DNA of 25,799 nt from assembly GCA_015179025.1 (NCBI GenBank), contig WHUX01000450.1, forward strand, positions 1 to 25,799. The letters run 5' to 3'. Below are positions 1 through 9,468 of this stretch, one piece after another. Position 1 is the first letter of the stretch. Every line of letters starts with the position of its first letter. The notes beneath the pieces are model-generated. The model did not search any database and was not told the DNA's origin. It was given only the letters and a program-made list of their open reading frames with translations. This stretch comes from Terfezia claveryi (taxonomy: Eukaryota > Ascomycota > Pezizomycetes > Pezizales > Pezizaceae). The translations under genes were made by a program, and so were the position numbers.

Positions 1-508
1 AAGTCTAAGCAATAATTCGCATTCAGGGATTCCTGCTGGCTCTGTTTTGTGGTGTGCGGTGTGCGTCTACTGGCCCCTGGCTTACTTTTAGTTTGAGTGT
101 GGCCCCATCACAAGCAGCTCCTTAATCCCACTAGCACGAAACGACCGAGCTCGAAATTCTACAACTTCGAACGAGCCCCCCAGCCTAAATTGCCAGAGGG
201 AAAAATATATCACCACATCCAACGTGCTGGAATAATACCAAGGCAGCTGCGCATATACCTGCGGATAAAAATTACTGAGGTATTCCACCGCAACAGTTAA
301 CGCAACTCCCCTCCCAGCTGTCTCGATCGCCAGTTTCCGGACACCTCCGACCCGCACGGCGCCCTGCGACACGTTGGTTCAACCTGGGCTTACCTTCTTT
401 TCAGCAAGACACAAGCGAAAAAAAAGGCTTATTTTAACCTCGCCCACCCCGACACAATCGTCCTACACCAAACGCCAAATAACTAGAAGGTAAACGCGGT
501 AAACACCT
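1..508 (+). promoter_or_regulatory. Upstream region and 5' leader of the FHA/SLMAP-like gene
   Basis: No coding region is supported here. There is no ATG on the forward strand anywhere between 1 and 508, so the ATG at 509 is the first available start in this window for the FHA gene. The stretch is pyrimidine-rich close to the gene. I see no clear TATA box and no recognisable regulatory motif. A leader intron cannot be excluded. Confidence 0.5.
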
Positions 509-2885
509 ATGACCGCCGTGGCTACATTTCCATCGGTTCCAAGGGCGGGATCGGGATGGCCTAATGCATCACAGTCCACCCTCAATCAGATGTCGCCCGA
601 TGAAGTTGCGCGACTATTTATGCCGCGAAAAGGCTCTCAGAGAGGTTCTTCCCAGGGTTCTGAAGGCGGTGGGGTATGGGGTAACGGTCAGATACGTGGA
701 GGAACCACAGGCCACGATACTGGTCAAGCAGGCGTAGGTAACCTTAAAAAAAAAAAGACAACCCGTGGAGCACCCTGGCCACCGAAAGGTGATATTCTAA
801 GAACTTCTGGCGTTGGCTCCCACTCTGCTTCATCATCAGTGTCATCCTCACCAGCAATGAACGGCATCCATCAACAGGCACCTATACTTCCATCGCAACA
901 TCGGGTTGGTCAACCTACGCCCCTAACTGGAGGCGACAACTCTGGAACCTCTTTTCTGATGTTACAGCCATTGAACCACAGCTTCGAAACCAAGCTTATA
1001 CCCCTTCCATATTATCCGGATACGCTACGCATCGGACGTCAGACAAACGCCAAGACGTTACCAAATTCCACAAATGGGTATTTTGACTCGAAAGTTCTTT
1101 CGAGACAACATGCAGAAGTATGGGCAGATCCGAAGACCGGAACGGTTTGGATAAGAGATGTCAAGTCCTCGAATGGAACATTTGTCAATGGCACTCGACT
1201 ATCGCAAGAGAATAAGGATAGCGACCCTCATGAGCTGCGAGCGGAGGATATACTGGAGCTTGGTATCGACATCTTCTCGGAAGATAATAGATCCATCATC
1301 CATCACAAAGTTGCTGCTAGAGTGGAACATGCAGGGTTTCAAAACGGCCAGATGAACTTGGAACTTAATAATCTGGGGGACATGGACTCAATCATGGGAG
1401 GTGGGCTAATGTCACCACAATTCAAGCAAGCAAACAACAACTTTACCAGAGGGCGTTCGACTTCTCAGAACTCTAGAGCTGGCTCAGCTGCTGGAGGGGC
1501 TGGCATGATGCAACGAGGAGCACCAGTGTTCGTTCAATCAGTCTCGGTTGAGCAAATCGTGAAAAAACTCAATGTACGCTCCCATTACTATGGACAGTCG
1601 AATGTGGCTAACCATCGTCCAGTCTGAGCTTCACGCGGCGAAACAGCAAGCCCAGGAACTGCAGCGGACTCAGGAGTTCTTCGATCACCTTCTTAACCTA
1701 GAGGTAGTAAGGAAGGGACCGGAGATTAAAAAAGCTGAGGTAGAAAGTGCCGGACAGTCACCAATGATCGACTCCGGGGTTGCATTAGATGCAGGGCAAT
1801 TCCAAAATATCCCACATCGTCCATTGCCCCCACCTGCTAAACACATCACGGTTACACCCGAAGCTGAAAAATCTGGATCTGACGTAAAACCACCAGTGCA
1901 CGATATTTCACCGCCATCACCAGTATCACCGCCCTTAAAGAGATCCCCAAAAAATACTTTGACGGAGCCTCCACAACATTTATTCTCACTAGTTGCCCAA
2001 CTTAGGGATGCCCGGCTGGAACTAGAAGCAAAGTCTTTGAGGGTGAAAGATTTGGAGGACCTATTACGGCGGGAACGAGAAGCACGAGCAATGGCCGAGG
2101 CACAGCTACAGGTGGCTGCTCACATGCCCACCGATGAGCTAGGTACTGATAACATTGAGAATATGGATGAGGTCGATATTCCTGACGATGTATCCATTGC
2201 GGGTTCTGATATCACCGTTATCGATTCTAAGGAACATGAGCAGTCTAAGGAGAGCGACAAGAAATCTACGGCCGCAGTCGCTGCAGCCGCTGCTAATGCT
2301 GCCACTGAGGCAGCAGCCATGTGGCAAAAGAAGTTAGAGGAGATGATGGCCCAACTGAAGGCTGCACAGGCAGAGATTGAAACTTATAAGAAGCGTTGGA
2401 AGACTGCAGAGGAAGAAGGACAACAGTCAAAACGCACGTTGATGGAGATGGTGGCAAAAATAAGGGCGGACGAAGAGAAGAGGCAGAAAGAAATGAAGGA
2501 GACTACCGTGCAGACTGAGAGAAAGAATGCAGACGGATTCCTGAGAGGAAAGCCCATGATGGTTAGCTGTGGTGTACAAACAGAGCTGGACCAGGATGAA
2601 GACAATGAAGGCGAGGTGTTCCCAGGCGCAATCGCCAATGCTACAGTAAAAGCTGTGAATGGGCCATTGGTCATTAGTGGGGGGAAGCATATGCAAAACC
2701 GGCACCGAGATCCTGGCAACCAGCAACAACAGTTACAGAATTTATCAACGGAAATGGTGAAGAAGCCTGGTGAGAAGAGGAGTATGGTGAAAGAAAGTGT
2801 ACCATATGTAAGCATTGTGGGAGTGGTGGTAATAGGAGTGAGTATTATGGCAATACTGAATAGCTGGCAGAAGGGGGAACGGTAA
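509..2885 (+). CDS. FAR9/VPS64: FHA-domain, coiled-coil, tail-anchored STRIPAK protein (SLMAP / Far9-Far10 / HAM-4 / PRO45 type)
   Basis: There are two exons, 509-1573 and 1623-2885, joined across a 49-bp intron (GTACGC...CCAG, branch-like GGCTAAC), giving 775 aa. Residues about 158-270 form an FHA phosphothreonine-binding domain with the signature residues in order: I-G-R (175-177), S-R-x-H (198-201) and S-S-N-G-T-F (220-225). A low-complexity Ser/Gly N-terminus precedes it. The second exon encodes long coiled coils (LRDARLELEAKSLRVKDLED and WQKKLEEMMAQLKAAQAEIE) and ends in one hydrophobic helix (about 750-768) followed by a short charged tail, so the protein is probably tail-anchored. This FHA, coiled coil, C-terminal anchor order is that of SLMAP in the STRIPAK complex. 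The orthologues PRO45 in Sordaria and HAM-4 in Neurospora act in hyphal fusion and development; Far9/Vps64 and Far10 act in yeast pheromone arrest. The ATG has a poor context (C at -3) but is the first one. The reading frame is intact. Confidence 0.88.
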
Positions 2886-4643
2886 AAAGAAGTGGGATGG
2901 GTTTGTGGCTTGGTCGAGCTAGATGTGCTATATACCTTTCTTTGCGTCCTGATAAGGCTTTGACTACGAATGCAGCAGGAACTCAGGTGTCATGAGTGTG
3001 TGTCTCTGGGTACAGTGATGTTCGTTGTGTTTCTCTTAACTTTTCGTATTCTTACTGTTTCTTTGTTTACTTTACATTGTTTTTACCAACGTCTTGGTTT
3101 TCACTATCTCCATTTGTCATTGTATTTCCTCTGGTGGGTTGGATATATATGTAAAATTCTGTTTTCTTTCGCGTTAGGGGCGAGATTGGTTTGAGTACTG
3201 TTCCACAGGGAAGGGATAAGTAGGGGCCTTGGATAAAGGGGGGGCGCCTTGCTTCAGGTTTGGTTGTACGGTACTGGGTAGTGGGAAACAAGGTGTCCAG
3301 GGAAATAGGAGGATAAGGAAAGGATGGGAGTTTTTATTTTCCTGGTTTTCTTTGGCGTATTCTCACTAAGAGCCCTATATTGTACTATCCTTATGCATGG
3401 CATTTTCTTACTATCCCTAAACTATGGCATGGGGATTTTCTACTCTCTTCCTTGGCCTTGCTTATTGCCTTTGTTATTTTGGTGCCTGCTTCCTTTCTGT
3501 GTTCTCTTATACCGTTCAACTTTCTCGCCAATGGGACCGGACCTGCATGGTTTGCATACTTGGGTACTTACTTTCTAAGTAGCTGGTTTTTCTTTTTTCT
3601 TTTGTGAGATTTCTAAGTTGCTGTTGACTTTACTACCTACATGAACCTACATACAACATGCGCAACATACTTGCCTTGCTTCCTCGGGATCGTCAGTATG
3701 CATGCCCACCTGGGATGAACTGATCGTCTCGGGGCCTACCTTTGCATAAAACTGTGGGGCTATGCAGAGAGAGCGAGTCATAATACGACGGTGGGAAAAG
3801 CCATATAGGGGTGCTGGTTATTCACTTTTCCTTTTACCTTAATTGTCAATATCTTTGCCAGTCTATAAACCTATTTCTTATGTTTGCGTCTCTTTTTTTT
3901 TTTTTTTTTTTTGTTGAGTGTATTTAGCCAAAGGTCTAATGATATACGCAGATCCTATGATCTCAACTCTTTAATCGTGCTATTGATGAGCGCAGAATGG
4001 TTGAGATTTGGGAAGACTTGAAGTGTACTACTAGTGTATGTCCTTGTAGGGGTGGAAGAAGCGTTGCGCAACGAGGGAAGATGTCTACTGAGATATTCTG
4101 TGAGGAGAGGTAAATCAAACGGTTACTTCGCATTGTGCTTGCATAAGTGCTTTCTGCCTGAAAGCCGTTGTTGTTCTTCCGGGGAGTACACATAGCGAAT
4201 CCCCCAAGCATGAAGAGTATAGGTTACCCTGAACTCATTTTGGGTTTCCCTCATACTGTCTGTACATTCCCACCTCCTTCCGCCTGTTTGGTAGCGCTCA
4301 ACTAGACTTGTCATCAACTGGACAAAGAAAAAGAAGCTTGAAATATACAACTACCCCGGGTCTCAAACTAACTAATGCCTGCAAGGCACGAGTTCAAAAA
4401 CGACCGGCGTTGTGTTGAGAACGTGTAGGGGAGAGACAAGACAAGAGGCAAAGGAATCTACTTGCTACATAGATTCTCGATTACGAAATGAGATTCCATG
4501 TTGGCGAGAAACCCAAAATTCGAAACTTCACTCCAATTAGCTCATCCCAAGGCCTCCCTGGTGGATTTTTAGATTTATTGCTAAAAGAGCGAATTCCGTA
4601 ATCTTAAAACTGTCGAGTTGTTGCTATGCAGGGTAGCATGAGC
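2886..4643. other. Gene-free stretch (3' flank of the FHA gene)
   Basis: I find no convincing gene. Open frames here are short, hydrophobic because of T-rich composition, or without recognisable motifs. The segment 3040-3610 is T/C-rich on the forward strand. A run of 20 T lies at 3893-3912. The right end carries the TGAGC copy (4639-4643) that is the left target-site duplication of the Copia element. Confidence 0.6.
4639..4643. repeat. Target-site duplication, left copy (TGAGC)
   Basis: TGAGC directly precedes the left LTR and is repeated directly after the right LTR at 6600-6604. Five bases is the usual Copia duplication length. Confidence 0.9.
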
Positions 4644-4769
4644 TGATAGAACGTATGTTCCTTCTCCTCGTCATGACCATGAACATGTCCCTCAAGGGAT
4701 CATGTTCCCGCTATATACATCATGCCCAGCCCGCTAGCCTAGTCGGATGTAGTGCATGTAGTACTAACA
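4644..4769 (-). repeat. 3' LTR of the Copia derivative (126 bp)
   Basis: It is identical over 126 bases to 6474-6599. On the reverse strand it starts TGTTAGTACT and ends CGTTCTATCA. It contains GTATATAG (4711-4718, reverse) and, just beyond it in the reading direction, a strong imperfect palindrome at 4681-4707. It is very short for a Copia LTR. Confidence 0.93.
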
Positions 4770-4778
4770 CCTCCCCTC
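4770..4778 (-). other. Polypurine tract of the Copia derivative
   Basis: On the reverse strand this reads GAGGGGAGG and abuts the 3' LTR directly. That is the expected position and composition of a plus-strand DNA primer in LTR elements. Its position supports the reverse orientation of the element. Confidence 0.8.
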
Positions 4779-4933
4779 GGGCGCATGATGAAAGAAAACA
4801 ATAATAAAATGAAAGAAAAATCAAATAACCGTAGAAGAAACATTTTGAAGAAAGAAGCAATGCAACTCACGTTCCTCCCCTCTTTTTCATGAGCCTTCTT
4901 CCATTTTCAAGCCCAGTTTCTCCCCACACCTTT

Positions 4934-5519
4934 AGGTCATTCGGGACCAGGGAGCGCATAACATACCCCACACCATCCAATTGATAAATTGGTTCTTTTT
5001 AGGTCATTTTCAGGGACCAGGGAGCGCATAACATACCCCACACCATCCAATTAATAAATTGGTTCTTTTTAGGTCATTTTCAGGGACCAGGGAGCACATA
5101 ATATACCCCACACCATCCAATTGATAAATTGGTTCTTTTTAGGTCATTTTCAGGGACCAGGGAGCGCATAACATACCCCACACCATCCAATTGATAAATT
5201 GGTTCTTTTTAGGTCATTTTCAGGGACCAGGGAGCACATAATATACCCCACACCCTCCAATCTGCATATTGTCAGATTAGGATTATTTTAGGTCATTAGG
5301 GACCACGGAGCGAATAACATACCCCACACCCTCCAATCTGCATTTTATATTGTCAGATTAGGATTATTTTAGGTCATTAGGGACCACGGAGTGAATAACA
5401 TACCCCACACCCTCCAATCCCATACCCTCCAATCTGCATTTTATATTGTCAGATTAGGATTATTTTAGGTCATTAGGGACCACGGAGCAAATAACATACC
5501 CCACACCCTCCAATCCCAC
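4934..5519. repeat. Tandem array of about eight units (70-96 bp) with embedded hairpins
   Basis: Each unit opens with AGGTCATT. Units begin at 4934, 5001, 5071, 5141, 5211, 5290, 5371 and 5467, and the last is partial. Units 1-4 (67-70 bp) form one subtype containing the inverted repeat CCAATT-gata-AATTGG. Units 5-7 (79-96 bp) form a second subtype in which that place is taken by AATCTG ... CAGATT with an AT-rich loop. All share a core GGGACCA(G/C)GGAG...ATACCCCACACC. The array lies between the RNase H stop and the polypurine tract, so it is part of the element's 3' untranslated region. Confidence 0.93.
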
Positions 5520-5529
5520 ACTGATTTGT

Positions 5530-6120
5530 TCATGTACAGAATGTTTTTGGGAGAGGAATACCTTCATCCACATAGTGAGATTCCCTCTTCATATGTAGGT
5601 ATAGTTGATTGCGAGAGGGGAAAACTCCATAACATAGTCCACATTGATGATGTTGTGATGCTTTAAACCATAAGCCCATTGATTTTGCGTGACGCTCATG
5701 TGGTTCTCGAGGTAGAGCTTTTGTAAGAGCATCTGCTATCATGTCTTTTGTAGCAATGTATTCGATTAAGCATTGTCCGGATTCGACCATATGAGTGATA
5801 AATCGTTCTCTCGCATGTATATGTTTTGTACGAGGCCGGTATTCGCTATGTTTTGCTAGTGCAAGGGCTCCCTTGTTGTCACCGTATAGAATAGGAGTTT
5901 TTTCCGGAAGTTTTAGGTTTTCCAAGAATCCCATAATCCATATTAGCTCTCTCGCAGCTTCTGTACCGGCAATGAATTCTGCTTCTGTTAAGCTTAGAGC
6001 TACCAGGCCTTGTCGTTTAGAACACCAAGAAATTAGAGTCCTGTGTAAGAAGAATACATATGGTGTACCTGAGTATTCTTTTTCTGTTGTTTGTGGCCTT
6101 TCCTGGAATCTCTTTCCTGT
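5530..6120 (-). pseudogene. Copia polyprotein C-terminus: RNase H remnant with terminal C2H2 finger
   Basis: The frame is open from 6120 (after a TAG at 6121-6123) to the stop at 5530. It encodes the typical Copia RNase H order: an I-S-W-C-S-K-R-Q strand, L-T-E-A-E-F (catalytic Glu), L-Y-G-D-N-K-G-A (catalytic Asp), T-K-H-I-H-A-R, then I-A-D-A-L-T-K with the final Asp. After the normal RNase H end, the last part (about 5575-5643) carries C-x2-C-x12-H-x5-H, a C2H2 zinc-finger pattern. The reverse-transcriptase part is missing upstream. The RNase H core looks well kept, which suggests a recent source copy, but without a start or the rest of pol this is a fragment. As a Copia remnant I am very sure; a separate function is not supported. 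Confidence 0.9.
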
Positions 6121-6189
6121 CTATTGTCCTGAGTATCCTTTACTGTATGAAAGTAGGAGTAGTGGATTCCGTTGGTTTTTTGCATCTGA

Positions 6190-6386
6190 CATAGATTTCT
6201 GAGAAAGCCCACTTGTCAGCCTTTGCCTAGCTAATGTTTGTGTCTGGTAGTTGCTCATAGTTAATCAAGTCAAAGAGATAGGAGGATCCTCATATTTTTC
6301 CTCCATACTCCGTAGTTAGTGTTGTCGAGACGGTCAAAGACCAGAGTCTCTCGATGAAGGGCTTTTGGGATTTCTAGGTCTTCCAT
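6190..6386 (-). pseudogene. Copia gag 5' remnant, interrupted
   Basis: An ATG at 6386 on the reverse strand, about 90 bases inside the 5' LTR, opens a frame with F-D-R-L-D-N-T-N-Y-G-V-W-R-K-N-M. This matches the N-terminal gag motif of Copia elements (ligand-like x-L-x-x-x-N-Y-x-x-W). The frame stops after about 40 residues. Gag-like sequence (Y-E-Q-L-P-D-T-N, A-D-K-W-A-F) goes on in a shifted frame, with a further in-frame TAG. It then gives way, between about 6190 and 6120, to the RNase H remnant, so most of gag-pol was lost between these points. Confidence 0.75.
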
Positions 6387-6460
6387 GATGACTTTCGGAG
6401 GGGTTTGGTTGATCGGAGGAAGAGGTTTCTTGGGTGTATCTGCGATTTGGTAGATACAGA

Positions 6461-6473
6461 GGGCTTCATAACC
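6461..6473 (-). other. Primer-binding site resembling the anticodon arm of initiator tRNA-Met
   Basis: Directly next to the 5' LTR, the forward strand reads GGGCTTCATAACC. Eukaryotic initiator tRNA-Met has an anticodon arm of the type GGGCTCATAACCC. The match, with one extra base, suggests half-tRNA priming from a cleaved initiator tRNA, as known for Drosophila copia and yeast Ty5, instead of priming from the 3' end of a tRNA. Confidence 0.65.
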
Positions 6474-6599
6474 TGATAGAACGTATGTTCCTTCTCCTCG
6501 TCATGACCATGAACATGTCCCTCAAGGGATCATGTTCCCGCTATATACATCATGCCCAGCCCGCTAGCCTAGTCGGATGTAGTGCATGTAGTACTAACA
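6474..6599 (-). repeat. 5' LTR of the Copia derivative (126 bp)
   Basis: Identical to 4644-4769. In element orientation, GTATATAG (6541-6548) would serve as the TATA box, and the palindrome at 6511-6537 would fall near the transcript start. It is flanked on the outside by the second TGAGC copy. Confidence 0.93.
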
Positions 6600-6604
6600 T
6601 GAGC
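6600..6604. repeat. Target-site duplication, right copy (TGAGC)
   Basis: Same five bases as 4639-4643, directly after the right LTR. Confidence 0.9.
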
Positions 6605-8681
6605 CTCTCCTCTCTACTATACTAGATCAACCATAATTTTTAGATATCCTATAAGATTTAAAAAGCTTTTGCTGCTCTATACTCCGTATAGTTAGCACTT
6701 GTTATCCAACTTCACCGTTTGCTGTTATATATAAAATTAAATTTTGTCATTTGCAAGGTTTCAAATGATTGTGTATACATCGTGTCTTCCGTATTGGCCA
6801 GGCAGATTCTCACCGTTAGTACCCCCCACACCATACCATATATAGGCAACCGAAAAGCTCACCGGTGTTTTCTCATGCACTTGAACACAAGACTTCTCCT
6901 TCGCCGTTGTGTGGGGGGAAGGGGGGGGGGATCATACAGCAGACGGGAATAACATACCCATCATTCGGACCGGTATATGCAAGTTTCAGGGGTCATGCGG
7001 ATAATTGAACTGATTCATTCATATGTTAGTACCTAATGGTTGGTGGAGTCAGATGCAAACCGCAATTGGATGATGCATGCAGGTCTAAGGTCTACCCAGC
7101 TTTCCAATGTAATTACAGCAACATGTTCTCGTGCGCAACACAGACTTAGTTCTCGTACCCGGTCTGGCAGTGCGTGTGGGCCTGGGGATTATCAGCTTAC
7201 CAGAAGGGTGCCTGTAATTACCGTACTGAGTTAGTGTCCTGCCTATTTAGGAAGGACTCGGTAGGCATTATATAAGTTTTTTTTAGTGTTTACATATATT
7301 ACATGCATGTCTCTAAATTTGCATAAGGTTCTCACTGCTCTCTGTACTCAGCTAGTCATAGTTATCTAGTTACAGAATAATCACTCAGTCTCATCCTTAC
7401 AAATGGTGTAACGAATGCAAACTTTAATTCGATGGTGGAAGTATTATGTATTGCGTGCGGCACATCAAGAGAGGTATGGTTGGTTAATGAAGGAATACGA
7501 ACAGGTATTGAGGCCTGGGATGTATTATATTGTCATGAACGGTAAATCGTATCGCTAGATCATTGATACCTACTGACTCGGAATAAGTTCTATAACTGTC
7601 AGGAATAATATACGCCTTGGTTAGTGCAAAACGATTTCGGTTTTCTAAGTGGAACGACAGTTACAGAGTTTCGGGAAAGCTGTTCGCCAACAAAAGATCG
7701 GAAATATGTAATTACAGGGCATAGGACCATCGAAGGTAATCCTAGAGACTAGATTTTTACCATAATTACCACCGTTGTTGCATCAGCAGTCTTTTAAACC
7801 CGGAATACTGGGGGATCATCAATTCCGTTCAGAAGGTTCATGATCTTTTCAATAATTACGGAGAATGAATTTTTTCTATCAATGTAGATGTATATCGTGT
7901 ATTGTGCTAGTTATATTGCTGATTGATGGTTGTAGGGCAACTACAGTATAAGGTTTTGCTGTTTCGGTATCGATAAGTTGGGTGGTGTTGGCAGGGAAGC
8001 ATCTTGACGATGATTTCCGTAATTGATCAGAGGCGGCTAGCCAGTGAATTTCTAGTAACGCTAGCATTTTAGACAGGCGGTTTTTGGCTAATATGAAGGG
8101 GAGAGTATTGATTTTCCACCGGCTTCTGATGTCATGTTGAAATAATGCAGGGGCCTAGAGAGGATTATGTGAATAGAGATTAATATGGAAGGCTTCGTTA
8201 GTTTGTAGTGTCTGATTGTTTCAAAATAAATAGTCGATGGGTTCTCATAGTTCATTTACAGTTCATAGTTATGTTAATATGGGCATAGTTTTTAGATAAA
8301 AGTGACTTAGTAGAATGATATCTCGAGTGAGGGTAGTGGTACTTAATCGTGCGGCTTTGGAGGCTCTCTTTCGATTACAATTGGGCGGAGATGGAGCTGG
8401 ATCATTCACAGATGTAATTTGACATCACAGGAGACAGATAAGAATTGAAGCAAGTGAGGATAACCCAGAAAAAAATCTTGAACGCCGTTAAATTTTTGTC
8501 AAGAATCAAATTCCTGAATGTGACAAAAAAAAAGACCGCCATGCATAACCGATCGACGTTGCAGCCTTGGTAGCTCAACGTGCTTCCTTCCCAATCATCT
8601 TGAAGAGAAAATTACCGTAGAGATAAAAGAAATGAGCCTATGAACCGAGATATCACTGTTGCTTCAACAAGAGCTAAATGT
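6605..8681. other. Gene-free stretch between the Copia element and RPS9
   Basis: No supported gene in about 2 kb. Open frames are short and without motifs on both strands. Points of note are G-runs at about 6912-6930 and a possible decayed gag-like trace at 6660-6715 (reverse). An ordinary 3' flank of RPS9 follows towards 8681. Composition is moderately AT-rich, as expected for old non-coding or decayed transposon DNA. Confidence 0.5.
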
Positions 8682-9468
8682 TTACTCCTCCTCTTCCTCC
8701 TCACCCTCATCACCACCCTTCTCAGCAGCCTTAGCCTTCTTCCTTCGGACACGGCCGGGCCTGCCACCACCAAACGGCGAGTTGAGGGCGAAGTCAATGT
8801 GCTTCTGGGAGTCCAAACGAACAATGAAGGATGGGACATTCACAATCTGCTTTCCGACACGGATGTGGCGCTGGCGGATGAGGACACGAGCGTGGTGGAT
8901 GGACTTGGCGAGGCCGAGCTTGTATACCTGGGTTTGGAGACGGCGCTCCAAGAAGTCCTCGACGCGGAGGGCAAGCACGTAATCGAGCTTCATGCGGGAG
9001 TCATCCAAAACACCGACACGGACAAGACGACGAATTAAGGCATTACCCTCGAAGAGACGCTTGGGATCCCTAAGGAGAGGATTAATATGACTATTGATGC
9101 GTCTGAAGTGGTGGGCCCGTACTTCTCGTCAAGAGTCAAGAGCTGACGGGCAGCGCGACGAATCTTGGAAAGGGTAAGCTGGACACGCCAGACCTCCCTC
9201 TTGTTGCGAAGACCATATTCACCAACGGTTTTCAACTCAGAGTCGCTGGGGAAAAAGGAATCAGTTTCGGGATGTTCGTAGATATTCTAGCCATTTGGCA
9301 TAGAAGTAATTGGAGACATGAGAATGAGCACGCTCAGACTCAGTGGTACTCACAGACGGGCAGACTCGTATGGACGTCTTGGGACCTGGAGAATATTAGC
9401 AACTGAGGGCACTTCCTGTCGAAAATTCAACGAACCTTGTAGGTCTTGGAGTAGGAGCGTGGAGCCAT
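8682..9468 (-). CDS. RPS9: 40S ribosomal protein S9 (uS4)
   Basis: Four reverse-strand exons: 9436-9468, 9354-9385, 9123-9245 and 8682-9069. The introns are 50, 108 and 53 bp (GTTCGT...CCAG, GTGAGT...CCAG, GTACGG...TTAG). Together they encode an intact 191-aa protein, the usual fungal length. The start [11 protein letters not shown] and the segment [16 protein letters not shown] are diagnostic for uS4 of eukaryotes. So are the S4 RNA-binding domain ([20 protein letters not shown], then [20 protein letters not shown]) and the Lys/Glu-rich tail. The protein binds 18S rRNA early in small-subunit assembly and helps maintain decoding fidelity. It is divergent to RPL21 with 310 bp between the start codons. 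The first 5' splice site, GTTCGT, is unusual, but the frame and protein match leave no doubt. Confidence 0.97.

Larger units (their letters stand above)
4644..6599 (-). mobile_element. Non-autonomous Ty1/Copia LTR retrotransposon derivative, 1,956 bp
   Basis: The element is bounded by two identical 126-bp direct repeats that begin TG and end CA, and is flanked on both sides by the 5-bp sequence TGAGC (4639-4643 and 6600-6604), a target-site duplication. It reads on the reverse strand. In that direction it has a 5' LTR (6474-6599), a primer-binding site touching the LTR (6461-6473), a short gag-like start (from 6386), a Copia-type RNase H end (6120-5530), a tandem-repeat array (5519-4934), a polypurine tract (4778-4770) and a 3' LTR (4769-4644). 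Protease, integrase and most of reverse transcriptase are absent, so it would need enzymes supplied in trans. Identical LTRs indicate recent insertion. The structure is directly visible; activity is inferred. Confidence 0.93.

Noticed and set aside
3324..3607. Hydrophobic open frames that look like small membrane proteins
   Set aside because: The region is T-rich, so random frames read as Phe/Leu. Two overlapping frames show the same effect, and there is no motif, intron signal or conserved context.
6820..6965. Possible further unit of the tandem repeat (CCCCACACCATACC and AATAACATACCC)
   Set aside because: Only 12-14 bases match, spacing is wrong, and the AGGTCATT start is missing. It may be chance or a very old relic.
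8640..9038. Forward open frames of 107-132 codons
   Set aside because: They lie antisense to the last exon of RPS9, whose protein match is beyond doubt.
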